In this document: positions 9,051-17,156 of the stretch, piece after piece
Numbering within the stretch: position 1 is the first letter of the stretch
Layout of the letters: the number at the start of each line of letters is the position of its first letter
Source: Verrucomicrobiota bacterium
Lineage (GTDB): Bacteria > Verrucomicrobiota > Verrucomicrobiae > Limisphaerales > UBA11358
DNA length: 64,000 nucleotides
Assembly (NCBI GenBank): GCA_014860005.1
Contig: JACZKP010000069.1
Span: 28,691-92,690 of the forward strand
Direction of reading: 5' to 3'
Notes under the pieces: model-generated
The model's database searches: none
Seen by the model: only the letters and a program-made list of their open reading frames with translations
What the model was told of the DNA's origin: nothing
Made by a program: the position numbers and the translations under genes

Positions 9051-9635
9051 TTAAATACCTGCAATGACGCGGTCGAGTTGTTCGCCATGCACATCCAGAC
9101 CAGCTTCGGTCCAGATGACGCGATGCGAGAGTGCCATTTTCTGCTCAATTGGCCATTGGGCGGCGATGCGGTTTGTGACCTCACTGTCTGTCCATCCGCG
9201 CGCCCGCAAACGCTGCCACTGGGTCACCGCCGTGCAGGCTACGCAGATCACGGTATCGAACTGAGTCTCGGCCTGGGTTTCAAACAACAACGGGATGACA
9301 ACCAGGGCAAGCGGTCGGCCTTCGTTCCGCCATGTCACGACTTGGGTATACCACAATTCGCGGATTCGGGGATGCAGGATGGCTTCAAGTCTTCTTCTCG
9401 CTACCGCGTCGGCAAAAACCAACTTCGCCAGTTCGTCACGCCGCAAATGCCCGTCCGGCCCAACGATGTCCGATCCGAATTCATTTTGGACTTCAGCCAG
9501 CGCCGGTTGTCCGGGCATCACGATCTGGCGCGCCAGCTCATCGGTGTCCACAACCGACGCACCGCGCGCCTGAAGCAAGTCAGCCGAAGTGGATTTGCCC
9601 ATGCCCACCCCGCCCGTGAGTCCGAAGACTTTCAT
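9051..9635 (-). CDS. coaE: Dephospho-CoA kinase
   Basis: A 194-residue P-loop kinase for the last step of coenzyme A synthesis (phosphorylation of the 3'-hydroxyl of dephospho-CoA). The Walker A motif GGVGMGKST is at residues 8-16, followed by VVDTDELAR and the lid region LEAILHPRI. I chose the ATG at 9635, since it places KVFGLTGG at the N-terminus as in the family; the frame extends upstream to 9701 without similarity. The length is typical. It is not in an obvious operon. Confidence 0.93.
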   Translation of the reverse strand: MKVFGLTGGVGMGKSTSADLLQARGASVVDTDELARQIVMPGQPALAEVQNEFGSDIVGPDGHLRRDELAKLVFADAVARRRLEAILHPRIRELWYTQVVTWRNEGRPLALVVIPLLFETQAETQFDTVICVACTAVTQWQRLRARGWTDSEVTNRIAAQWPIEQKMALSHRVIWTEAGLDVHGEQLDRVIAGI

Positions 9636-9967
9636 CTTAGATTCATGCTTGCGCGATCCTTCCGAAGCAAGCCTCAAACTCACCAGCCCCAGCCAACCCA
9701 CTCAGAGTTGCGGGGAACATCGCCCGGTGGCATGAGTCCGGCCATTCAGGTGGACTGCGCCACGTTTGCCCCCTGTTTTGTCACATAATTTTTCTTTGTG
9801 CTGGATTCTATTCTTGCGATTCCGAACAATCTTACGGTAGCTTCTTTTCACTCGAAATGGCCTTTGGTTGGTTGGTTGCTTTCTTGAACAATTGCATTTC
9901 AACCAAAATTTACGGGCGTTTCGAGTCTTTTCGTTTTTTCAATCAAGAAATCACACTTGTTGAAGGA

Positions 9968-10519
9968 CTAGTGACAATGCTCGGCGTGGCTGGATTCACC
10001 GCAGGTGCAATCCAGGCAACCGTGCTTGCTGCAAGCCCGGCAGTTGTTGGAGAGCAAGTCGCGCAGATGTTTGCGGGCCCGATGCAGCCGCACCGTCAGA
10101 TTGTTCTTCGTCAAACCCAGTTGCGCGGCCACCACGGCGGGGTCGTTGTCGTCCAGGTCAATTTGTTGCAGCAGTTCCCGATACTGTGCGGGCACGGACG
10201 GCAACAGCCGACGAAAACATTGGCACAGCAGTCGTTCATCGGCGGCGCTGGGCGTTTCGGGAAGTTCAGCCTCGAATCGGGCCAGTGCGCGGCTACGGGC
10301 ATCATTGCGCCGATATAGGTCAATGATCGAGCGGCGCAAAATCCGGTAAAACCACGCCACAGAATCCTCGGCCTTGGCTGGTTTCCGATCAGCGGAGAGC
10401 ACTTTCACGAGACTGTCCTGCACCGCATCTTCGGCGAGATGCGGATCGCCCACGCGCTTGCGCGCAAACGCCACGAAAGCGTTCAGGTTTGCGAGCAAGG
10501 CGTCTTCGGCATTGGCCAT
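9968..10519 (-). CDS. CorE-like ECF sigma factor with Cys-rich tail (copy 1)
   Basis: A 183-residue ECF RNA polymerase sigma factor. Region 2 spans about residues 8-75 (core DLYRRNDARSRA) and region 4 about 105-155 (LGLTKNNLTVRLHRARKHLRD). Two metal-sensing features of Myxococcus CorE (ECF44 group) are seen: a CxC in the linker (Cys99-Gln-Cys101) and a C-terminal Cys-rich tail with Cys160, 163, 168, 171, 173 and 182 plus three His. In CorE, bound Cu(II) switches the factor on without an anti-sigma factor. I use the ATG at 10519, because the paralogue at 18605-19156 has the same length from there. It is divergent from the metal genes at 10.7 kb. Confidence 0.9.
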   Translation of the reverse strand: MANAEDALLANLNAFVAFARKRVGDPHLAEDAVQDSLVKVLSADRKPAKAEDSVAWFYRILRRSIIDLYRRNDARSRALARFEAELPETPSAADERLLCQCFRRLLPSVPAQYRELLQQIDLDDNDPAVVAAQLGLTKNNLTVRLHRARKHLRDLLSNNCRACSKHGCLDCTCGESSHAEHCH

Positions 10520-10695
10520 GACCGGACGGTAGCGATTTTCAAGCACTCCGGCAATCGCTGGAGTTACCACTGCTGGCCTCGCCCTTTCAAGGTATTCCGG
10601 GTCTTTTCGCGCTGATCCTCTATGGGGGTTATACCCTATAGCGAAGCCGCCCGCGCGTGCGCAAAGTTAGAGCAAGCCGAACGAAAGCACAAAAC
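10520..10695. promoter_or_regulatory. Divergent spacer between sigma factor 1 and the metal-protein genes
   Basis: The spacer should contain promoters for both directions. At 10620-10641 there is an imperfect 22 bp dyad with arms CTATGGGG and CCCTATAG around a 6-nt AT-rich centre. Its position suits an operator, but I cannot assign a regulator. Confidence 0.4.
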
Positions 10696-10758
10696 ATGAA
10701 GGCCATTAACAAGAAGATATTCTTGGGTGCAGGCATGGCAATCACGATGGCAATTTAG
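10696..10758 (+). CDS. Possible 20-residue leader peptide or signal-peptide remnant
   Basis: A short frame encodes a 20-residue peptide beginning MKAINKKIFLGAG, which looks like the first part of an export signal and then stops. It sits 12 bp before the His-rich protein gene. It could be a leader peptide or the remnant of a lost gene. Support is weak. Confidence 0.25.
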   Translation: MKAINKKIFLGAGMAITMAI

Positions 10759-10770
10759 GGGACTAAACGC

Positions 10771-11281
10771 ATGACGAACCGCCAACAAAAGCTTCCGCCC
10801 GCCCTCCGCATCACTGCGGCGGGATGTATCGGGCTTTGGTTGCTGGCGGTTTCGTGTTGCAGCATCGGGTATCTGTGCAGCGACGATCATCATGCGAAAG
10901 CAGACGCTCCCGAGACAGTCGCTCATCACGAGAACGACCACTCCCAAGAAGCGGACGCTGCGGAACACGCGCACGGCGAAGCGAGCCATCCGCATGATTC
11001 CGAGCAGTCCTCACACGATTCGCACCCCTGGTGAGGGCGGCGGCGACTCCTGTTGCTCCACGCTGATGGCAACAGCTCAAATCGCCAAGCCTTTCAGTGC
11101 CGCCCAGCCACTCCTTGAATCGTTCAAATTTCCCTGCACGGTTCTTCAAGCGCGCGATCCAATGCTGGCCGCGCCCGAAGCCAAACCGTTGAGCCAAGCT
11201 AAAGACCACGATTTGGTTCTCACGCCTGTAGTGTGTCTTGGGCCGGCGCACCGCAGCCTCGCTCCTCCCTCGTTCGCCTGA
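10771..11281 (+). pseudogene. His/Cys-rich metal-island protein, frameshifted
   Basis: The first frame (10771-11034) encodes an N-terminal membrane segment followed by a His-rich stretch (repeated HH, HAHGE and SHPHDSE motifs) suited to metal binding. It stops after DSHPW. Removing one C from the CCCC run at about 11026-11029 would continue in the next frame as GEGGGDSCCST and onward to 11281, ending APPSFA. The second part is protein-like, with a CC pair and a C-terminal CLGPAHRS motif. I read this as one gene of about 170 residues with a single-base frameshift, either real decay or a base-calling error. Function is unknown; its place next to a CorE-like sigma suggests a metal-responsive role. 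Confidence 0.6.
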
Positions 11282-11465
11282 GTTGAATCCTTGGCGCACG
11301 CGTGTGCGCCTGATTCAACGCTTCCGTTTGCCCTGCGTCGTTGGAACGCGCGGAAACGTTTCATCCACGATCCATGCCCGGTGGAACGACCGTGATTGAT
11401 GACCGGAAAAGAAACACGACCACAAAAACCAAAGTGCAATGACCGAAACCTAGAAAGAGAAAATA

Positions 11466-11651
11466 ATGGAAGAATCAAAATCCGTGACCAAAGACCCCCT
11501 CTGCGGAATGACCGTGGACGAAGCCACCGCTCTCCACGCCGACCGCGATGGAAAGACATTTTACTTTTGCAGCGACCACTGCCGGCAAAAGTTTCTGTCC
11601 ACCCCCGACGGCGCGAAGCCGGTGGAAAAGTCGGGCGGCTGTTGTGGATGA
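11466..11651 (+). CDS. YHS-domain metal-binding protein
   Basis: A 61-residue protein made of one YHS domain: KDPLCGMTVDE, then FYFCSDHCRQKFLS, ending in GGCCG. YHS domains bind heavy metals and often accompany copper transporters. The same module forms the N-terminus of the P-type ATPase at 19448, so this may act as a soluble counterpart or be a separate copy of that module. It lies in the first metal cluster, 184 bp after the frameshifted His-rich gene. Cys count and length fit a complete small protein. Confidence 0.85.
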   Translation: MEESKSVTKDPLCGMTVDEATALHADRDGKTFYFCSDHCRQKFLSTPDGAKPVEKSGGCCG

Positions 11652-11757
11652 CATCCCTGCACATGAGCCAGGCGACCCAGCAAGAAATGAATTTGCGAGC
11701 ACGACGCTCGCAGCAACAACAAACAAAAACTCAACAAGTAGAAAGAAAGCCACAGTT

Positions 11758-12208
11758 ATGAAAACAAACATCAGCATCATCAAGACCACCGCCATCACCA
11801 TCACCATCATCGCCGCAGTCGCCGTCTTCGGCTCAGCCGGTCATCTCAACGCGCAGGAGAAAGGCTCGGCCAAGGGAGGCGCGCACCAGTTGATGTCAAA
11901 ACCCGTCAAAACCTTGGAGGATTTGTCCGCCGTTAAACCGGGCGACATGATGGTCATAGCCTGCCCGAAGTGCAAAGACGTGACCGTCCACTATGTAAAA
12001 CCGACGTTCAAAGCGACGGAACCCAAGGACAAGGTGAAAACCCGGCACGAATGCCCCCGGCTGCGAACATAAGATCGTGTCCGAAGGCCATGGCAAAATG
12101 AAGACGGACAAAATTGTTCACGCGTGCAAACACTGCGGCAGCGAAGACGCGTTTTGTTGCGAGATGAAAAAGGGTGCCGGCGCGACAGCCGGAATGGAAA
12201 AGAAGTAA
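11758..12208 (+). pseudogene. Cys-rich exported protein, frameshifted
   Basis: The gene starts at the ATG at 11758 with a Sec signal (about residues 1-30, ending NAQ). The first frame carries CPKC and then stops at 12072 after ECPRLRT. Removing one C from the CCCCC run at about 12053-12057 gives CPGCEHKIVSEGHG, CKHCGSEDAFCCEMKK and a natural end at 12208. The restored protein (about 149 residues) would have CPKC, CPGC, CKHC and CC motifs and would plausibly bind metal. An intrinsic terminator lies 20 bp after the restored stop codon. I do not recognise the family. Confidence 0.65.
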
Positions 12209-12579
12209 TTCTCCAACCAAACTCAATCGGGAGAGCTTTCGCAGCTCTCCCGTTTTTTGTTTATGTCAATCCTCGCAGGTGCAATCAACTAGGCGTTGCT
12301 TCGCGCAATTGCTATCAGAGCCTTATCTGGCCGGTTAATCAGCCCGCTTCGCATCCTGTGCTTCAGAATTCTGCAGGCCACAGCGACCTGCGGTTTCGAT
12401 CAGGTTTCGAATCAAGGGGATTACCTGCTCAAGAGCCGATCCCGTCACGACGCTCGGCGGAAGGGGAATCAACCCCGCATCAAACTTCCCGTGTAATGAA
12501 CTTCGCTCGGTTGCGTTAGCCCGGACAGAAACGCGCAATTGTTCGCGCCCGACAACAACAAATCAAAGACGACAACCGT
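12209..12579. other. Gene-free spacer between the first metal cluster and the RND operon
   Basis: After the terminator, this spacer holds no supported gene. It should carry the promoter of the RND operon. The octamer GTGTAATG at 12491-12498 also occurs at 19211-19218 upstream of the copper ATPase. Confidence 0.5.
12228..12258 (+). terminator. Intrinsic terminator after the Cys-rich gene
   Basis: A perfect 10 bp stem (CGGGAGAGCT with AGCTCTCCCG) around a 5-nt loop is followed by six T. It closes the 10.7-12.2 kb transcript. Confidence 0.9.
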
Positions 12580-13953
12580 ATGAAAACCGATTCCCTGCTA
12601 GATGTGGCAATGCCCGAAGAGACCGCTTGGCGCGACCGCCGGAAGACTTTACGAATCAGCAATCCGCCGGTGCAACTGGCGAGCAATCATGAGCGACCCG
12701 TGATTTCGCCGGAGATGCTCACGGCTCTCCGCGAGGCAGAGTTTGCTCATTGGCAAGCCACGGGGGGTGATTTCCTCTCCAGCGCATATCAAACCAGCAG
12801 GGACAAGCGAAAAATTGGAGGCTGGCGATCAACCCGGTTATGGTTACTGGCGTTCGCTGGAATATCTGTGGCCCTGTTGACCGGTTGCTCTGGCTCATAC
12901 GCAAAATCCCCGGCTGCCCCAGTGCCGCCGCCGGAAGTACCTGTTCAGCGGGTGGTCGAACAGGCGATCCCATTGCGCTTCGAATTTACCGGGCACACGA
13001 TCGCCGCGCATCAGGTCGACGTTCGCGCCCGGGTGGGTGGCTATGTCATCAACGCCTCGTTTGGCGAGGGTGATTTCATCAAGGCGGGCACGCTGTTGTT
13101 CGAGATTGACCCCCGGCCGTTCACCGCAATTCACGCCAAAGCGGAAGCCGAGGTGGCCCGCGCCAAAGCGGCGACGGACCTGGCCCGGCAGGAACTCGCC
13201 CGCGCCGAACGACTCGGCCAAACCGACGCCATTGCCGTTGAGGAATTGGAGCGGAAGCGAACGGCTTGGGATACAGCGGGCGCAACCTTTTCCGCCGCTA
13301 TCGCCCAACGGGAAACGGCGGCTTTGGAGGTGGAGTTCACCAAGGTCAAAGCGCCGGTTGACGGTCGCATCGGGCGCGCCCTCGTGAAGCCAGGCAACCT
13401 CGTTTCCGGCGGCGATGCCAACGGCACCTTGCTGACCACGCTCGTTACCGTCAGTCCGATGCACGTCTTGTTCAACCTCGACGAACCGGCCTACCAGCAA
13501 CTCACTGCACTTCGTGCGACCGGCAAGACTTTGGCGGCGGAATTGAAACTCGGACACGGCGACGAAGTGTTGGCCGGGCACATTGATTATCTCGCCCCGA
13601 CCCTGGACGCCCGCTCCGGAACCGCTCAAGCCCGGGTGGTCGTGGCCAACGCGGATGGACGACTGTCCCCCGGCCTGTTCGCCCGCGTCACCGTCCTGGC
13701 CCAAACGGAACGAGCCCGCGTGATTGTCCCCGAAAGCGCCATTGGCGCATTTCAAGGAGGCCGCTTCGTGCTTGTCGTGGATGAACATAACAAATTGGCG
13801 CACCGCCAAGTAAGTCTCGGTGAACGTCGCGGTGCTGAGCGCCTGGTGCTGGCAGGCTTGTCCGCCGGGGAATCCATCGTGGTCAATGGACTGCAACGTG
13901 TGCGCCCCGGCATGTCTGTGCAACCCGTGCCCGCCCCGTTGGCCCGCAACTAA
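12580..13953 (+). CDS. RND efflux periplasmic adaptor (membrane fusion protein)
   Basis: A 457-residue AcrA/MexE-type adaptor linking an inner-membrane RND pump to an outer-membrane channel. From about residue 125 the order is barrel-sandwich/lipoyl half (VGGYVINASFGEGDFIKAG), alpha-hairpin with Ala/Glu repeats, second lipoyl half (VKAPVDGRIGRALVKPGNLV) and beta-barrel (RSGTAQARVVVANADGRLSPG). A lipobox LLTGC sits near residue 107. That leaves about 85 unexplained residues before the export signal, so the true start may be internal (no ATG is available) or the N-terminus is a fusion. It forms an operon with the permease (24 bp gap) and the outer-membrane gene. Confidence 0.88.
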   Translation: MKTDSLLDVAMPEETAWRDRRKTLRISNPPVQLASNHERPVISPEMLTALREAEFAHWQATGGDFLSSAYQTSRDKRKIGGWRSTRLWLLAFAGISVALLTGCSGSYAKSPAAPVPPPEVPVQRVVEQAIPLRFEFTGHTIAAHQVDVRARVGGYVINASFGEGDFIKAGTLLFEIDPRPFTAIHAKAEAEVARAKAATDLARQELARAERLGQTDAIAVEELERKRTAWDTAGATFSAAIAQRETAALEVEFTKVKAPVDGRIGRALVKPGNLVSGGDANGTLLTTLVTVSPMHVLFNLDEPAYQQLTALRATGKTLAAELKLGHGDEVLAGHIDYLAPTLDARSGTAQARVVVANADGRLSPGLFARVTVLAQTERARVIVPESAIGAFQGGRFVLVVDEHNKLAHRQVSLGERRGAERLVLAGLSAGESIVVNGLQRVRPGMSVQPVPAPLARN

Positions 13954-13976
13954 CCAATCTTCCCCGAGGACCTCCT

Positions 13977-16900
13977 ATGAACTTCTCCGACTACTTCATC
14001 CGTCGACCGATTGTTGCGGCCGTGCTTTCGATTCTCATCGTCATTGCCGGCGGGCTCGCGTTCTTCGGGCTGCCCGTGACCGAGTATCCGCAGGTGGCGC
14101 CCACGACCGTCATGGTCCGGGCGAGTTATCCAGGCGCTGACGCCGAGGTTATGGCGGAAACCGTCGCCGCGCCGTTGGAACAAGCCATTAACGGAGTCGA
14201 GGACATGCTTTATATGAGCAGTCAGGCCGCGACGGATGGCACGCTGCAATTGACAGTGACTTTCGCGCAGGGCACTGACCCAGATCTGGCGCAGATCAAC
14301 GTGCAGAATCGGGTGGCTCGGGCCCTGCCGCGGCTGCCAGCGGAAGTGCAGGCGCTCGGGGTCGTGACGGAAAAAACCTCGCCCGACATGCTGATGGTCG
14401 TTCACCTGATCTCACCCGGGGAGCGCTACGATGCGCTGCATCTCGTGAACTACGCTCTCCTCAACGTGCGCGATACGCTGGCGCGGCTTCCCGGCGTGAA
14501 TGACGTGCGGGTGTGGGGTGCCGGGGAATACAGCCTGCGCGTGTGGCTGGACCCGGAGAAACTTGCAGCCCGCGAACTCACGGCCCCCGAAATCGTCACG
14601 GCGATTCGCGAACAAAACGTGCAAGTGGCCGCGGGCACGCTCGGACAGCCGCCCCAGACTGGTGCGCCGTTTCAACTGACCGTAAAAGCTCCCGGGCGTC
14701 TGAAGTCCACGGAGGAATTCGCGGACATTGTCGTGAAGGCGGGCGCCAGCGGTGAATTGACCCGCTTGCGGGATGTGGCCCGGGTGGAGCTCGGCGCCGA
14801 TCAGTATGCGATGCGCAGCCTGCTCAACAACCAACCTGCCGCAGCCATTCAAATTGTTCAAAAGCCGGGTACGAGCGCGTTGGAAGTCGCGCAACGGGTC
14901 CGCGAAACCATGCAGGAACTCGAACGTGGTTTTCCCGAAAGCATCAGCCACCGGATTGCCTACGACCCGACCATTTTCGTGCGGGCCTCGCTGCGATCGG
15001 TAATCATCACCTTGGGCGAAGCCATTCTGCTCGTGGTGCTGGTTGTCGTGCTGTTCCTGCAATCCTGGCGGGCGTCGCTCATTCCGCTGGCCGCGGTGCC
15101 GGCGTCCTTGATCGGCACGTTCGCCATCATGCATTTGTTTGGATTCTCGCTGAACACGCTCTCCCTCTTCGGACTGGTGTTGTCGATTGGCATTGTCGTG
15201 GATGACGCGATTGTCGTTGTTGAAAACGTGGAGCGGCATCTGGCGCGAGGTCTGTCCCCCACGGAGGCCACTCGGGCGGCCATGCGCGAGGTTACCGGTC
15301 CGATCATTGCGATCACTTCCGTGCTGGTGGCGGTGTTTGTCCCCACGGCCTTTCTAAGTGGGTTGACCGGGCAATTCTATCAACAGTTTGCCCTCACCAT
15401 CGCCATCTCCACCATCCTGTCGGCGATCAATTCGCTGACCCTCAGTCCGGCGCTTGCCGCGATACTGCTCAAACCGCATCAGGCCACAACCGATGCCCCG
15501 AGAGGCTGGATGGGGGTTGCGCTGGGCTGGCTGTTCCGTCCCTTCAACCACTTCTTTGATCGCGCGGCGGTTCGCTACGTTGGAGGGGTGCGCCGCTTCG
15601 CGCGGGTCGGAGCGGTGGCCGCCGTGCTTTACCTCGGGCTTGGCGCGCTGACGTATCTCGGCTTCATGCGGACACCGGTGGGTTTCGTTCCCGCCCAGGA
15701 CAAATACTACCTCGTCGGCATTGCCCAGCTCCCGGATGCGGCTTCACTCGACCGCACGGAAGCCGTGGCGCGACAGATGACGGACATCCTGCGGGCGGAG
15801 CCGGGCGTGGACAATGTCGTCGCGTTCCCGGGGCTCTCGATAAATGGATTTGCAAGCATCCCTAACGCCGCCGTGGTTTTCGTCATGCTCGATCCCTTCG
15901 ATCAACGCGCCTCGCCCGAACTCGCGGCGGGCGCCATTGCCGGCCGCGTGAATCAAAAGCTCGGCGCCATTCAGGAAGGCTTCGCCGCGGTATTTCCGCC
16001 TCCGCCAGTGCCCGGGCTCGGCGCCCTGGGCGGCTTCAAGATGGAGGTCCAGGACCGCGGTGGGCACGGATCGGTGGCGTTGTTTGAGGCGACGCAAAAG
16101 CTGCTGACCGCAGCCAGCCAGCGCTCGGAGCTCGTCGGTTTGTTCTCCAGTTTCCAGGTCAACGTTCCGCAAGTCGGCCTGGATGTGGATCGCGACCGCG
16201 TGAAGGCGTATGGTTTGGCGTTGAGCGACGTGCATGCGGCGCTGCAAGCCAACCTTGGCTCGTTGTATGTGAACGACGTCACCTTCTTTGGGCGAATCTA
16301 TCGGGTGTTTGTGCAGGCAGATGCAACCTTCCGTTCTGACGAATCCGCCCTGCAACATCTCAAGGTGCGCAACCGCGAGGGCCAGTTCATTCCGCTCGCC
16401 TCCGTCGTCCAGGTGAAGACCGCCACCGGCCCGGATCGCATTATCCGCCACAATGCGTATCCGTCCGCCGACCTCAACGGCAACGCGGCGCCGGGCGTCA
16501 GCACCGGGCAGGCCCAAGCGTTGATGGAACAGCTCGCGCGGGAAGTTCTGCCCGCCGGGTTTTCGTTCGAGTGGACGGATCTGGCTTACCAGCAAAAACT
16601 CGCCGGTCAGAGTGGTGTGTGGATTTTCGGCCTGTGTGTGCTGTTCGCCTATCTGATTCTCGCGGCGCAGTACAACAGTTGGTCGCTGCCGCTGGCGGTC
16701 CTGCTCATCGTGCCACTGACGTTGCTCAGTGCGCTGGTGGGCGTGTGGCTCACTGGCGGCGACAATAATCTCTTCACGCAGATCGGCCTGGTCGTGCTGG
16801 TCGGACTCGCCGCGAAGAACGCCATCCTTATCGTCGAATTCGCCCGCGCCCGGGAAGACGAAGGCCTGGAACCGTTGGCGGCCGCTTTAGAGGCGTGCCG

Positions 16901-17156
16901 CCTGCGGCTGCGGCCCATCTTGATGACCTCGCTGGCCTTCATCATGGGCGTGGTGCCCTTGGTGTTGGCGAGTGGGGCGGGCGCAGAGATGCGTCACGCC
17001 ATGGGCGTGGCGGTCTTTGCCGGCATGCTGGGCGTGACGTTGTTCGGCTTGTTCTTCACGCCCCTGTTCTATGTCGCGATTCGCAAGTTGGCTGGGAAAA
17101 CCCAGCCGGTTGCTCAAACTCAACCCACTTCCACGGAGATCTTGAACCATGTATAA
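13977..17156 (+). CDS. RND multidrug-type efflux permease (HAE1 family)
   Basis: A 1059-residue AcrB/MexF-like proton-driven pump. It has twelve expected membrane segments in two repeats, each followed by a large periplasmic domain. Typical marks are the N-terminus MNFSDYFIRRPIVAAVLS, FGLPVTEYPQV, and the TM4 proton relay in GIVVDDAIVVVENVERHL; a second repeat has GLAAKNAILIVEFARARED. The length is normal for HAE1. It exports hydrophobic compounds rather than metal by family, so its place in a metal island is of interest. The stop overlaps the next gene start by 8 bp, showing tight coupling to the outer-membrane factor. Confidence 0.95.
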   Translation: MNFSDYFIRRPIVAAVLSILIVIAGGLAFFGLPVTEYPQVAPTTVMVRASYPGADAEVMAETVAAPLEQAINGVEDMLYMSSQAATDGTLQLTVTFAQGTDPDLAQINVQNRVARALPRLPAEVQALGVVTEKTSPDMLMVVHLISPGERYDALHLVNYALLNVRDTLARLPGVNDVRVWGAGEYSLRVWLDPEKLAARELTAPEIVTAIREQNVQVAAGTLGQPPQTGAPFQLTVKAPGRLKSTEEFADIVVKAGASGELTRLRDVARVELGADQYAMRSLLNNQPAAAIQIVQKPGTSALEVAQRVRETMQELERGFPESISHRIAYDPTIFVRASLRSVIITLGEAILLVVLVVVLFLQSWRASLIPLAAVPASLIGTFAIMHLFGFSLNTLSLFGLVLSIGIVVDDAIVVVENVERHLARGLSPTEATRAAMREVTGPIIAITSVLVAVFVPTAFLSGLTGQFYQQFALTIAISTILSAINSLTLSPALAAILLKPHQATTDAPRGWMGVALGWLFRPFNHFFDRAAVRYVGGVRRFARVGAVAAVLYLGLGALTYLGFMRTPVGFVPAQDKYYLVGIAQLPDAASLDRTEAVARQMTDILRAEPGVDNVVAFPGLSINGFASIPNAAVVFVMLDPFDQRASPELAAGAIAGRVNQKLGAIQEGFAAVFPPPPVPGLGALGGFKMEVQDRGGHGSVALFEATQKLLTAASQRSELVGLFSSFQVNVPQVGLDVDRDRVKAYGLALSDVHAALQANLGSLYVNDVTFFGRIYRVFVQADATFRSDESALQHLKVRNREGQFIPLASVVQVKTATGPDRIIRHNAYPSADLNGNAAPGVSTGQAQALMEQLAREVLPAGFSFEWTDLAYQQKLAGQSGVWIFGLCVLFAYLILAAQYNSWSLPLAVLLIVPLTLLSALVGVWLTGGDNNLFTQIGLVVLVGLAAKNAILIVEFARAREDEGLEPLAAALEACRLRLRPILMTSLAFIMGVVPLVLASGAGAEMRHAMGVAVFAGMLGVTLFGLFFTPLFYVAIRKLAGKTQPVAQTQPTSTEILNHV

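Noticed and set aside
9702..9967. Extra gene between coaE and sigma factor 1
   Set aside because: The region is relatively AT-rich with only short frames and no recognisable motif.
12338..12560. Possible integron attC-like site in the spacer before the RND operon
   Set aside because: The GTTAGCC core does not fit the GTTRRRY rule and no paired left core or integrase is present.
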